From Chelonoidis abingdonii (Eukaryota; Chordata; Testudines; Testudinidae): DNA of 64,000 bases. Position numbers and translations under genes: made by a program. The stretch is from NCBI RefSeq assembly GCF_003597395.2, contig NC_133771.1:51814831-51878830 (forward strand). Reading direction: 5' to 3'. The first letter of the stretch is position 1. Each line of letters opens with the position of its first letter. Positions 22,161 to 34,683 of the stretch are shown here, in pieces. The notes under the pieces are model-generated. The model was not told where the DNA came from, ran no database searches, and saw only the letters and a program-made list of their open reading frames with translations.

Positions 22161-24049
22161 GCTCCCCAAGATCCCATATACCTGCTGGCAGGGACAGACA
22201 CTGCAAATAAATTAAGTCAGTTATTCCTTGAATGGAATAATATGCTAGTTTATTACCTTAAATAGTTAGCAGACCCTTCAACTTAAACACACTGAATTAG
22301 ATAAAACAGCAAAACAAGTTTATTTTTCTAGTTACCATTTCTGACTTTTATGGCTCATTACTTATACTCACTTAAAATCTCTCTGTTTGTTGATAATAAA
22401 GATAAAAAACTTACTAATATCTACTTAAGAAATTATCTTAGCTGCAAAGCAAACTCTTATCACATGCTCCATCAGATTATTGACTAAGCTTTCTGGTCAA
22501 TCCTTGTACAAGAGTCCAATGGCTGTTTCTTTTTATTTTCTCAGGTACAGAGAATGAGGTGGGTGGAGGACAGGGGCTTGGTGTGTGTGTCTTTCCTTTT
22601 TTATGGTTCCAGTCGCCCTCTTGAAAAACATTTCCAGCTGAGGAAAGACAACGAGTCTGTGTTGAAGGATGTTCCCTGCTGGGTTTTTTCACCTACTGGA
22701 TGACTCTGTTTACTGCTTAAATACAAATTAAGGCAAGCACATTCTTTTGTCTAGGACAGGCCTGTTTGCCATCTTCTGCTTAGACAGGGCTGTGGGGTTT
22801 GGAACATATGTTAATAACATCATACAGGGGTCTCTTATAACCACACATATTTTATCAGAACGGTACTGACCAGCAAATTATGAGTTTTCAAATGATACCT
22901 TACAAATCATACCATACCTGTATAACAATTAGTGTGTGAATACAGGGGCATTCTCCATCACACCTGCCCTGCCTTCTGCATGTACAGAGGTATAGGGTAC
23001 TCCAAACAAAAATCCATATCTTCTCCCCCTTTCTTTGGACTAAAATAAATCAAATGCTGCATTATAAAACATGTGGGTTACAATACCACATGTGGAGTTT
23101 GTGGAGTACTCTTTCTTAATGTGTAATAGCAATAGATCTGTGACTTCCCATCCTCATCTAGAGCAGATTAGGTAGCAAATTTAAAATCGAATGTCTGGGT
23201 GCCTGATACCCACAGTTGTATGTGTGCCACTTTCTGGTCAATTGCAGGCTATGTTCCTTTATAAAAGTTTACACACGGTGGAAGAATAGTCCTGTGGAAA
23301 GTTCACTGCACAATTAAGAACATACATATCAATCGAATGTATAGCATCCTTAATCTTTTTCTTAAATTTAAAATTCTCTATTGATTATAGCTAAGCTCAT
23401 GCCAAGCCATTCAGCCTGGAGAAATGTGAGAATTCTTTGTTGATTTTCATTTAGAAAGAAAATCTTCATTTAATAGGCAAGAAAATGTGAACTCACTCAC
23501 ATTACTAAGGAGATACAACTCCCAAATTCATGCCATTACTCATTCACCTTCTGAAACACTCCCATAATCAATAGTTGGGGGATATGTGCTTCAGGCTTAG
23601 GCCCTGCCCCAAGATGATGTGGATAGGATTGAAATGTAAGAGAAAGAGGACTCGGATTATATAGAAAATTTGGCTTTAGGCACCCAGTTTTGAAAATCTT
23701 CCATGATTTTGTGTTTCCTTATTCTAGCTGAGCATGAAAGCAGGAGTGGTGAAATAGCATAATAAGACTATACTCACAGAGCTTCTAACTCACTTAGAGT
23801 CAAGAGGTTCACAATTTTGTTCTCACTTTTACAGACACAAGAGGCTAAAAGCATCCCTATAACAACTCCATTAATCTGCACGGGGTTATATCAGATATGA
23901 ATTTGGCCCTTTAAATTTGGTTATGTGCTCATACCATGAAAAGTTACCAACAAAGACAACCAAGCAAAAAAGCAGGCCTAGCAGGGCTTAGAATTAGTTA
24001 TGCTAAAACCAACATTCTTGAAACCATCAAGCAGGAATAATCACATTGT
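22161..24049. other. Unassigned, probably partly repeat-derived
   Basis: 22200-22950 has the look of a retroelement LTR or untranslated region, but I could define no ends. 22950-24049 is AT-rich intron with nothing recognised. Confidence 0.4.
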
Positions 24050-24620
24050 AAGGCAAAAATATCAAGAAATAAAACAGCTCATATACCTGAGCAGCACTAG
24101 GTTGGCCAATGGAAACCTAAGAAGGAAGTGACATCAAGGATAGGAAAGGTATCCACATCATTTACTAAACTTAATAATATATGGAAATCAAAGATACTCG
24201 GAACAATCAGAATTGGAACAAAACTGAGAATTTTCAATTCGAATTTAATCTCAGTGCTAACTTATGGATGTGACATCTGGAGATCTACTAAGATGTTAGA
24301 CAAAGAAATAGATGTCTTTGAAAACCAGTGGTTATGAAAAATTATGATCATTTATTTGAAAGACTTCATTACCAATAAAAAGTTCTGAGAGATCACCAAC
24401 CAGCAACTGATTTCCACCAGAAACAAAAGGAAGCACTGGACATATTTGAGACATGTACAATATACAGATTCCCACATGATGCTGTTGGGTGAAAACCAAC
24501 TGGTTGAGAAAACAAGAGCATCCAGAAACCTTAAAAAGAACCCTTAATAGGGAGAACAGAACAGTTGATCTCAGGACCACTAAGCAGAAGAAAGAACAGC
24601 AATTGACAGAGAGGAATGAA
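24050..24620 (+). mobile_element. Non-LTR retrotransposon fragment, RT C-terminus
   Basis: An open segment at 24128-24334 reads RIGKVSTSFTKLNNIWKSK, then FNSNLISVLTYGCDIWR. The pattern of a basic helix, KLRIFNSN..SVL.YG.. W and ENQWL is the conserved tail of several LINE reverse transcriptases. Downstream, RRK/HVLR-like remnants are scrambled by frameshifts. The exact clade is not assigned. Confidence 0.65.
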
Positions 24621-27600
24621 AAAGACTAATTTCTGCCCTGAGCACCAGCATTGGCTCAGGAACGATGTAATATAAAGCATATGCCATGCCTGTATATGAG
24701 TGAGGCACAAAATATTTAAAATATTGGTAATTTAATACGTTCATTTATTTAGATTTATTAAAAATTCATAAACCCAAAACTCTGAGTGCATGTACAAAAT
24801 ATTAATAGATGATCCATGAATGTAATGAAGTAATGTGATATACAGCTCAAAACCACAGAAAGCTACTTTGTGAGAGGGGAATTACTGCATATTGGAAACC
24901 CCAGGACTCTCCAGAGATTAGTTTTTGTTTTGTTTTGTTTTTTGTTTTTGTTTCCTCTGACCTAGCTGCTAATAGTAAACCTGTGAAAAATAACGTTTTT
25001 CTCAAACATGCAAGGTAGCTTTTAATAAACCTCTCCCCGCTTCCCCAATCCCACACTCCCTTACTTGGCACGCCTAACAGGAGTGCAGTGTCTACTCTAA
25101 AATATCTTGTTATTAGGGTGGAGCTTTATGGTCCATTAGGTAGTTCAATGCAAAACACAGATTTATTTGAAGAGGCTTCAATCTGAAAATTTGAAAAGCA
25201 GTTTACCATCTCAAGCCTTTAAAAAAAAATCATCTGACCTGATGAGACAAATCAAGACCAAAGTGGTGATTTAATGGAGCAATCAGCAACATGTCAAATC
25301 TGATTGATGTGTCCCTTCAGAAACCTGACAGGTGATTTGATCCTCCTTGGTGCAGACAAATCTTCCCCTGAAGACCCTATCGCTAACGCAAGCTGTGGAA
25401 AGATTTTTCTAGTCAACTGTCTTTTATTTTGTCCTTGAATTGAGGTGATTTTTTTTTGTTCAACCCTTTTGCTTTGATTTGAATAGTATAGTCCTGACCT
25501 AAAGATGTTATTTATTACATAGCATAGCACTTGCCTTTCAAAATGTCAAATGTTTAGTCAGGGGGCAAAAAGCTATTTCTCTGTTAAGGATGAGGAAATA
25601 ATAATGTAATTTTCACAAAATAATAGTTTTAATAGCCAGGAATGTGTTTTTAAAAAAATAAATTTACACTTGGTACAGAATCAAGGAGCACATAGTTATC
25701 TTCTAGTCTGGGCTTTTAGCTGAGCTGATATGGAGTGACTGCAGAGAAAGGCAGAGTGCAAATAACAAGCACAAAGCAATTGGGTGCTCATTTTAATTCA
25801 AAAGGGATACAAATCATTCCACTCTAAGTGATGATTTGGTTGTACAAAATGTGTATTTTTGAAAGCTTTATTGAAAAGTGTCATAAAAATTATATTTTTA
25901 GCTTCTGTCAATGTAAACTACATGAGTTTTTGTTGCCGCCGAATCTGTTTAATTTAAAGGCTCCCAGTCCTCTCTGCTTTCATAGCTCATTCACAGCCTT
26001 CTCTATAGAAGTCATTTTCATGTGTAAGAATATATCCTAATTTGATGTACCAGGCTGCAAATGCACAACTCTTGTAAGCACGAATAGAGATTGCCCTATT
26101 GAAGCCAGGAACATCATAAAATATTATAAATAATTTGCTGTATATATTAATATTTATTGTAAAATATTTTTATATTCATGTTTATATAATACTGGGTATA
26201 TAGTATATACAAATATAAATAAACATTGCAGAAATGACTGTGTTCTTTAGAATCAAATTAGTGAAATAAATTCTTTCCTGTGTCAGAGCTACTTTGTTTC
26301 TCTCCACGGATGCAAAGTCACCCTATAACTGGCATCACTGGCAAGGGAAAGATCATTCCTGTGTAGAGGGATCCTCTGAGGACATAGAATTGATCTAATG
26401 GTGACTACACCACCTCCTCTTCCTGTGATTGACATAGGAGCTGTTGCTGTGGAAAAGGGGGACCTGACTCCAGCAATGTCTAGCTGATCTAACAGTAGTC
26501 CTGTCAATTAGCAACCACACTGCTTAGAGCAGCCTGCAAGGACAACTTGGAACCAGTCTGGCATACATATGGCCCAGAGTTAGAAGAGTTCAAAGGTGGA
26601 GTAAAGCCAAATTTGCCTGTGACTCTTGAGTTGACCTGAATGCTCTTTAGCTGCAGCCAGTGACCAGGGCCATTATCTATATTAATATGTGCTCAAAAGC
26701 CCAATGCAATAGCAAGGGTGATGAGAACCTATGTATTTCATATACTAATTTCTATTTCACATCAGATTTGCAAGGCAGTAATTTCCATTAAAAAGCCACA
26801 TGCTGGTAGGGAGAATTGGGAAGAGAATGCCAAAACACATTTCCCTCTCAAAGACAAGTCTACGTTGTGTTTATTTTTCTTTGTGGAGTATAAGAAAAAG
26901 TCTGTTTAACCTCTGAGAAGTTGAACAAGGTAATCATTTGTAATGCATTAGCAGTAATATGAAATTTCATATAAAGTATGCGTGATCTGAATCATGAGCC
27001 TGGTAAGGTCACATCTTTTTAATGATGTCAATTTGCAATTAAAATCAACTCAAAGGGGTTATTTGTGGAGGAGGGGAGCTAATCTTTAAATGTGCCAATC
27101 GCAGAACTTGCATCAAATCCCAGGCTGACTGCTTTATTAGAATGTGTTTGGTGTGCTTCCCTAACAAAAATCAATTTTAACACCTCTCTGCAAACAATTT
27201 CTTTCCTGTAATGATCATTTTCATTTTTAATTATAAATTTAATGTATCAGTGTAGCAAGATACAATTGGAGATTAGAAGAGTATGGTTTGCTTTAAAAAT
27301 GTACATATAATTGAAAAGTGTTATTAATTGAATAATAATGGATTTAAAAATTATTATATTTTACTGTTATTAAAAACATTTATAAGTTACCCATCATCAT
27401 AATATCTGGACACACTTTACTGGCTTAAAATGAGTATTAAATATCCTACATAAGAAGAACAAAACACCATGATCCCTTGCTGCCCACATGTTTTAGAAAG
27501 AGAATGAATATGGAGCTGGTCAGTCAGCTAGAAACCTATTTACTTCAATAGGGCCAGTATTTCACATCTAAAATTTAGTGTAATCATCTAGAAAAGGTCA

Positions 27601-27709
27601 CAGCAAAGAAAAACAGCTGTAACCTTCTTCTTTCTATAGGGCTAGAGTCTGCAAAATGCTGAGCGTTGGGGTTCACCATTTTGTAAGAGTGAAGGTTCCA
27701 GCGCACAGA
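24621..27709. other. Intronic sequence, nothing recognised
   Basis: AT-rich throughout. There is a very AT-rich stretch at 26110-26230 and a T-rich run at 24920-24950. No exon, RNA gene or bounded element was identified. Confidence 0.45.
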
Positions 27710-29716
27710 TCACAGAATATCAGGGTTGGAAGGGACCTCAGGAGGTCATCTAGTCCAACCCCCTGCTCAAAGCAGGACCAATCCCCAACTAAATCATCCC
27801 AGCCAGGGATTTATGAAGCCTGACCTTAAAAACCTCTAAGGATAGAGATTCCACCACCTCCCTAGGTAACCCATTCCCGCGCTTCACCACCCTCCTAGTG
27901 AAAAAGATTTTCCTAATATCTAACCTAAACCTCCCCCACTGCAACTTGAGACTATTTCTCCTTGTTCTGTCATCTGCTGCCACTCAGAACAGTCTAGATC
28001 CATCTTCTTTGGAACCCACTTTTAGGTAGTTGAAAGCAACTATCAAATCCCTGCTTATTCTTCTCTCCAGCAGACTAAACAAGCCCAGTTCCCTCAGCCT
28101 CTCCTCATGAGTCATGTGCTCCAAACTCCTAATAATTTTTGTTGCCCTCTGCTGGACTCTTTCCAATTTTTCCACATCCTTCTTGTAGTGTGGGGCCCAA
28201 AACTGATATGAGGCCTCACCAATGATGAATAGAGGGGAATGATCATGACCCTCGATCTGCTGGCAATGCTCCTACTTATACAGCCCAAAATGCCAATAGC
28301 CTTCTTGGCAACAAGGGCACACTGTTGACTCATATCTAGCTTCTCATCCACTGTAACCCTTAGGTCCTTTTCTGCAGAACTTCTGCCTAACTACTTGGTC
28401 CCTAATCTGTAGCAGTGCATGAGATTCTTCCAACCTAAGTGGAGGAGTGTGCACTTGTCCTTGTTGAACCTCATTACATTTCTTTTGCCCAGTCCTCTAA
28501 TTTGTCTAGGTACCTCTGTATCCTGTCCCTACCCTCGAGCATATCTACCACTCCTCCCAGTTTAGTGTCATGTGCAAACTTGCTGTGGGTGCAATCCACG
28601 CCATCTCCAGATCATTAAAGAAGATATTGAACAAAACTGGCCCCAGGACCGACCGTTGGGGCACTCTGCTTGATACCGGCTGCCAACTAGACATGGAGCC
28701 TTTGATCACTACCCATTGACCCCAATGATCTAGCCAGCTTTATGTCTACCTTGTAATCCATTCATCTTGCCCATACTTCTTTAACTTTCTGGCAAGAATA
28801 CTGTGGAAGACCAGTATCAAAAGCTTTGCTAAAGTAAAGGAATAACACATCCACTGCTTTCCCCTCATCCACAGATCCAGTTATCTCCTCATAGAAGGCA
28901 ATTAGGTTAGTCAGGCATGACTTTCCCTTGGTGAATCCGTGCTGACTGTTCTTGATCACTTTCCTCTCCTCAAAGTGATTCAAAATTGATTCCTTGAGGA
29001 CTGCTCCATGATTTTTCCAGGGACAAAGGTAAGGCTGACTGGTCTGTAGTTTCCCAGATCCTTCTTCTTCCCTTTTTTAAAGATGGACATTACATTAGCC
29101 TTTTTCCAGTCATCCATGACTTTTCAAAGATAATGGCCAATGGCTCTGTAATCACATCTGCCAATTCCTTTAGCACCCTCGGATGCAGTGCATTTGGCCC
29201 CATGGACTTGTGCTCATCCAGCTTTTCTAAATAGTCTTGAACCACTTCTTTATCCATAGAGGGCTCCTTTCCATACTGTGCTGCCCAGTCCAGTAGTTTG
29301 GGAGCTGACCTTGTTCACAAAGACGGAGGCAAAAAAAGCATTGAGTACATTAGCTTTTTCCATATCCTCTGTCACTAGGTTGCCTTCCTCATTCATTAAG
29401 GGTCCCACACTTTCCCTGACTTTCTTCTTGTTGCTAACATACCTGTAGAAACCCTTCTTGTTACTCTTAACATCCCTTGCTAGATGCAACTCCAAGTGTG
29501 ATTTGGCCTTCCTAATTTCACTCCTGCATATCTGAGCAATATTTTTATACTCCTTCCTGGTCATTTGTCCAATATTCCATTTCTTGTAAGCTTCTTTTTT
29601 GTTTAAGTTCAGCAAGGATTTCACTGTCAAGCCATCTGGTCGCCTGATGTATTTACTATTCTTTCTACACATCAGGATGGTTTGTTCCTGCAACCTCAAT
29701 AAGGATTCTTTAAAAT
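27710..29716 (-). mobile_element. CR1 LINE, 2-kb 3' part, degraded
   Basis: On the minus strand, in order: the endonuclease-RT linker (SLLNLNKKEAYKKWN, KKGFYRYVSNKKKVRESVG; 29650-29400), NAFFASVFVNKV, RT palm (QHGFTKGKSCLTNLIAFYEE, then FLYFSKAFD; 28960-28810), the metal-binding region, which reads FAHD instead of FADD (about 28580-28555), [17 protein letters not shown], the C-terminal end ([16 protein letters not shown]), and the 3' UTR ending at about 27711 with the CR1 hairpin-like tail. Frameshifts are present, and the catalytic change confirms that it is dead. The 5' end is truncated, as is usual for CR1. Confidence 0.92.
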
Positions 29717-29717
29717 A

Positions 29718-29860
29718 CAGGTTTCAGAGTAGCAGCAGTGTTAGTCTGTATCTGCAAAAAGAACAAGAGTACTTGCGGCACCTTAGAGACTAACAAATTT
29801 ATTTCAGCATGAACTTTCATGAGCTATAGCTCACTTCTTCAGATGCACAGAATGGAACAC
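29718..29860. repeat. Interspersed repeat, family not assigned
   Basis: A block beginning GGTTTCAGAGTAGCAGC, with TTAGTCTGTATCTGCAAA and CACCTTAGAGACTAAC, then CATGAGCTATAGCTCAC. I recognise this as a very common short repeat of turtle genomes but cannot name the family from sequence alone. It abuts the 5' end of the CR1 copy. Confidence 0.6.
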
Positions 29861-29966
29861 ACAGACATATATTTACTTTCTTTTGCTATTTTTGCTATTT
29901 TAGGAAATTTCACTATGAGTTTTGTAGCAAGCCAACATAGAATGAAGATCTCATGATAATATAGTA

Positions 29967-30609
29967 CAGAGGTTTTTAAACTCTGGTCCATGGACCACCA
30001 GTGGTCTGTGAGCTCCATTCCATTGGATAGTTCCCCCTAAGGTCTGTGCCTGGGCAGCCGCACATGAGAGAATGAAAGGCCACCCACCTAATTAGTGGAG
30101 CTGCATAGCTGTGGCTCCACTAATTAGGTGCCTGACCCCTGAGAAGACTCATATGTAAGGTGACATGGTGGCCTTATAGGGGAATAAGAGGTAGGTGGGA
30201 GGGAGCAGTGAGGTGAAAAGTGGGGAGTGGAATTTGGAACATGCAAGGCTGTGACAGCCAGAAAAAGAGGCAACTTTCCCCAGATCCAGGGCTGTGGCTG
30301 CCAGGGAAAGACCTCCCCTCCTTCCCAGCCCTAGCTTGGGGGCTGCTGTGATGGGGGAGAGAGGGCACATCCATTACATTCGAAAGGTAAGACTACTGAT
30401 ATTAAAATATGAGTTGTGAGCTTTTATTTGTAGAACCAAAAAACATGAATTATTATTAAGGTTTTTTTTTAATATAGCACTTTTCTCCAAAGTTCTTTAC
30501 AATAGTTGGCTAATGGTACAAACAACATTTGTAAAGATCATTAAGTGGTCTGTCAAGACCCTCAGCAATTTTCAAGTAGTCTGTAAAAAAAAAAGTTTGA
30601 GAACCACTG
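29967..30609. mobile_element. Non-autonomous hAT-like element, perfect 8-bp target duplication
   Basis: The ends CAGAGGTTTTTAAACT and GTTTGAGAACCACTG are imperfect inverted repeats. The flanks at 29959-29966 and 30610-30617 are both ATATAGTA, a perfect 8-bp duplication. The 643-base body is non-coding and includes GTCCATGGACCAC near the left end. Confidence 0.92.
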
Positions 30610-30617
30610 ATATAGTA

Positions 30618-31760
30618 TATCTCTCTCAGCCCCTCACTGCCAGAATGGTAATCCTCATTTACTAGTGTTGTATCATACAGAACAATTTCAATTTGGATTG
30701 AGTATGCACAGAGATTGCTGACATTTTGTGTACAACTAGCATGGAAAGTAGAACAAAACCCAAGAAAGTTTGTTGGCATAGTGTAAAAGGAAAATATTGA
30801 GGGACAGCTATCATTTAATTTTTGCAAGTTAATTCAGCTCTCACCTTTGTTAATGGTGGCATTTTTGCCTTAACTACAGGCAGAAAATCTCAAAGGAGGA
30901 CTGGCTTGTCAATACTCCACATGAGGTATCCTGTCTTGACACGCAGTTGATATATTTCACATATAGTATAGTTGTGAGTCTTAATGTTTGTGAAGTGCTT
31001 TGAGATCATTTTATAAATGACATCATAGAAGAGGAAAGTAGTTGTGAGTGACAATTTGGTTAGGAGGGGCATTGTGCTAATTCAAGAAGTAGTATGTCCA
31101 TCTCACTAAAACTTAGTTACTACTGACAGTTAGGCAGGAAAATAATCATGGAATTGTTAATTAGAAAAGCATGAATATGTTTGTATGTAAGAGCAATAAC
31201 TTATCCTGATATTATCAGAGACCCCCCTTATTATATTTTAATTTTTATTAATTTTAATTAATATTTTACATTTTATTAAAATTAAATTTATTCAATACAT
31301 TTTATAACTATGTTTTATACCTAATTTTTACATAAATATTTGTATTAATATTTGGTTAATATAGCTTTGATTCAAAATCCCTTGAAATTGTGCATATAGC
31401 AAAATAGAGAGAGCCTCCTATCTCTGTTGTGTCCAGTGGTCTAGTAAACTGTGTATGAGACAGTTTTCCATGTATTCTTAAAATTATAATCTACACTCTC
31501 ACACTGACTCTGTCTTTGTCTTGTGCAAATCAAGTATAGTCATTGCATTTGGGAACAAAATGGAGCTAATATTACTTACCTGCCTCCTAGGCACATTGTC
31601 AGGATTAATTAGTTCATGTTTGTACAGGTCTTTGACGATGAAAAGCTCTATTTGGGTACTAAGTGTTATTTTTATGTGCTAAATGGTTATTGTATAGTGC
31701 TGCTTCTGGCAATGGAACTGTTCAGCTTGGAGTTACAGTATTGTTTTCTTTGTGTTTTAG
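30618..31760. other. Intron upstream of the 31761 exon
   Basis: AT-rich, with a TTAATTTT-type tract at 31225-31370. The last 20 bases form the pyrimidine-rich acceptor of the ASRGL1 exon. Nothing else is recognised. Confidence 0.6.
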
Positions 31761-31879
31761 GGTTCATGACACAGTGGGTGCAGTTGCTATAGACTGTGAA
31801 GGTAACGTGGCTTGTGCAACTTCAACTGGAGGCATCACAAATAAAATGGTTGGACGTGTTGGTGACACCCCAGTCATAG
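31761..31879 (+). CDS. ASRGL1: ASRGL1-family isoaspartyl peptidase/L-asparaginase, internal exon
   Basis: A 119-base internal exon that follows a pyrimidine-rich tract ending in TTTTAG and ends at G|GTATGA. It encodes [14 protein letters not shown], then [17 protein letters not shown] and TPVI. This is the region around the autocatalytic cleavage site of N-terminal nucleophile (Ntn) asparaginases. In the family the Thr of TVGAV becomes the N-terminal nucleophile of the beta chain (Thr168 in human ASRGL1), and Arg/Asp of GRVGD bind the substrate carboxylate and amino groups; all are present. The enzyme hydrolyses L-asparagine and beta-aspartyl (isoaspartyl) dipeptides in the cytosol. The residue before the nucleophile is Asp here; human has Gly as I recall, and Asp-Thr also occurs in related enzymes. 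The exon ends in phase 1. A vertebrate ASRGL1-like paralogue cannot be excluded from one exon pair. Confidence 0.9.
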
Positions 31880-32639
31880 GTATGAAAAGATTTAGAACAG
31901 CTAGCAAAAAATCAAAAATATTCGAACACTTTGGAACAAATGAGCATAAATGCTGATGGGAAAGCAAACTGGTTAAGGGAAAGTATAGCCATGATGATTA
32001 AAATTGTGGTGGCACTTTTATTAGTTATAATTTTTTACTTGCTCATTGGTGACAGTGAGCTCAGCTCCGGGCTTCTCTAACTTGCACCCAGGGCAGGGCA
32101 GGGCAGAGAGAGAGAGAGAGCCATAATTGGCTCTGGCATGTCTTCCTTTATCTGCTGTGCCCAGTGCAAGCTAGTTACAGCAAAGAATCTGGGCCACAGT
32201 GAACAGAACAGATGGTGCTTTTAAACATTTGTATATCCAGACTGAATATTTATTCAAACACACATTTACAGCAGTGAGGGATTAGACCTGGAGACCTTAC
32301 CAGATGTGAAGGAGAAAGTTTATATCCCTTTGAAATACAAGGAATGTACTTCATATGGAAATTTTACTTAGGATGTGAACTGGGCACCCTCTTTCAGCAG
32401 CTGACACCTCTGGTCTAAAATTTTTCACCTGAACAATGGTGTTTAAATTTCAGTTGTTTAACAGATTCAGATAATAGTATTTCCACTAGCAAGTTAGCAT
32501 ATAAATGCGTTCTGAGATTAATGTATTTAGGCAATCACAATAAATTACGGCTGATAGGGAAGAGGTTGAGTAACATAAAGGGGATGGCAATACCCCTCTA
32601 AGTATTTTGTTGGGGTTCTACAGGAGAATAATGAATCTT
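31880..32639. other. Start of intron, nothing recognised
   Basis: A short (AG)n run is at 32106-32121 and a GGGCA direct repeat at 32093-32105. No bounded element was identified. Confidence 0.5.
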
Positions 32640-33245
32640 TGAGGTTTGTTACTATTCTATATAAACCTATGGTATGCCCACATCTTGAATACTGTGTGCA
32701 GATGTGGTTGCCCCCTCTCAAAAAAAAATATATTGGAATTGGAAAAGGTACAGAGAAGGGCAACAAAAATCATTAAGGGTATGGAACAGCTTCCATATGA
32801 AAAGAGATTAATAAGACTGGGACTTTTTAGCTTGGAAATGAGACAGCTAAGGGGGGATACGATACAGGTCTATAAAATCTTGACTGGTGTGGAGAAAGTA
32901 AATAAGAAAGTGTTATTTACTCCTCATAACACAAGAACTGGGGTCACCAAATGAAATTAACAGACAGCAGGTTTAAAACAAACAAAAGGAAGTATTTCAT
33001 CACACAACATACAACCTGTGGAGCTCTTTACCAGAGGGTTGGTCCTGCTTTGAGCAGGGAGTTGGACTTGATGACCTCCTGAGGTCTCTTCCAACCCTAA
33101 TTTTCTGTGATTCTATGTTGTGAAGGCCAGGGCTATAACAGGTTTCAAAAAAGAACTAGATAAATTCATGGAGGATAGGTCCATAATGGCTATTAGCCAG
33201 GACAGGCAGGAATGGTGTCCCTAGCCTCTGTTTTCCAAAAGCTGA
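32640..33245 (+). mobile_element. CR1 LINE 3' part, first segment
   Basis: The + strand shows the CR1 C-terminal coding end (QRRATKIIKGMEQLPYEKRL, then GLFSLEMRQLRGDTIQVYKI) and the 3' UTR with CAAAAGGAAGTATTTCATCA. It continues at 34535 after an inserted LTR and is itself interrupted by a CR1 tail at 33038-33117. Confidence 0.9.
33038..33117 (+). mobile_element. Severely truncated CR1 3' end nested in another CR1
   Basis: It starts GTTGGTCCTGCTTTGAGCAG and ends GATTCTATG, the last roughly 80 bases of a different CR1 subfamily (compare the reverse complement at 27711-27780). The outer element resumes as TTGTGAAGGCCAGG directly after it, where intact copies would read straight from CCAGAGG. 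Confidence 0.85.
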
Positions 33246-34534
33246 TGTAACCCTTCTGCCCCTCTGAGTTGGCAGCAACAAGGGCCAAGTTCAGTGTCCA
33301 GGGGTTCCATTTCAATAATGCAATGCAAAACCAGCTCAAGCCCCCACCCAGTGACCTGGGACAATTACATACCACCCCCCTGGGCGCCTCTAGGAGTCAA
33401 TACTTCCCCTTTCTCAAGCACAGAGTCTGAGTGTAGCAAAATCCTTTTAATAAAGGATCATCATCATCATATTGGGGAAACACCACAAACAGGATTCATA
33501 ACATAAACCATGAGCAAAAGACCCACCAAGTAAGTTTTGGCAGTGTCCTTTTCCCCTTAGGGTCTTAAGTCCAATCACTCAAAGTCCAACAACCCAAAAG
33601 TCTCTGTCCCTGGACAGTGCCGCCCCAGAGTTCAAACGTTTATCTGCAGAGTTTTACCCCCCAGCCTGGGTGGAAATGGGGGGGACACACGGGGTGTTAA
33701 TGAGCACCTTACGTGGTCCGAGGCCGACTGCCCCGCCTCTCCGTGGAGTTCTACTGCTGTCTTCACCAGGAACAGCTCTACTCCACCAGCCGACCTGTGA
33801 GCCACTCCAGTCATCCCAGCAAACCGCTCCACTCACTCGCTCACTGTTCCATGGGCTGGTCCAACTGTCCTGCAAACTGCTCCTCTCCATGTTCTGTAGG
33901 CTGCTTCACCCGTTCTGCAAACTGCTTCACTCTGCCAGCTGCTTAGTGATATATCTTCAGGCTCCCCCACTAGTTAACACAGCACTCAGCTCAGTAAGTT
34001 TAGCTCTTCTAGTGATTTCAGCTTGTAGTAGGGGAGCCCCAGTGCTGGTGCACCATTGGCCCAAAGTGAGTTCAGCTCAGCAACTTCTAGCTAGCTTTCT
34101 AATAAAATCAATATGAGCTCTGCCATTCAACAGTGGAGAGAAGAGGAGGTGCAATTGGTGTTCTAGGCCCTCAAAAGGGGCCCATATCATCAAGTACACA
34201 TACCAGTCCCCAGCCTCTCTCAATTTACTGGGTTTTGGAACCCATGTCCCTTGTCTAGCAAGTGCTACTTACTTGACGGTGAGACCCCTGTCATAAAATC
34301 AGTTCATATACTCTCATTCACATAATCAGGGTAACAACACTTTATTTCTCCTGCCCCCAATAACAGAGAAATTGGGGATCCCACAGCTGTCAAAGTGACC
34401 ATTTTAGGCTATGGGCTATGCGAGGCAAGGTGGATGTGCCTATGCAAACAAGATCAGCCCCTGAAATTGTTTTCCACACTCACCATAATTCACCGCCAGA
34501 TGTCAGGGTAGAGCTCATCCTGACTCTGCTTACA
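33246..34534. mobile_element. LTR-like insertion (solo LTR, 1.29 kb) inside CR1
   Basis: The borders are TGTAACCCTTCTGCCC at the left and GACTCTGCTTACA at the right, i.e. TG...CA. The flanks are ctga (33242-33245) and ctgg (34535-34538), a likely 4-bp duplication with one change. The outer CR1 continues on either side. It contains AATAAA at 33452-33457 on + and degraded short CTGCAAACTGCT repeats around 33870-33940. There is no coding potential. Confidence 0.75.
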
Positions 34535-34683
34535 CTGGGAACGGGCAACAAGGGATTGTTCACTCAATGATTGCCTGTTTTGTTCATTCCCTCTGAAGCA
34601 CCTGACATTGGTCACTATCAGAAAACAGGATACTGGGCTAGCTGGACCTTTGGGCTAACCCATTATGACTGTTCTTATGTTCT
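34535..34683 (+). mobile_element. CR1 LINE 3' end, second segment
   Basis: It resumes the 3' UTR (GGGCAACAAGGGATTG, then GGATACTGGGCTAGCTGGAC) and ends GTTCTTATGTTCT, the 3' terminus of this CR1 subfamily. The same terminus is seen at 51400-51640. Confidence 0.88.
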
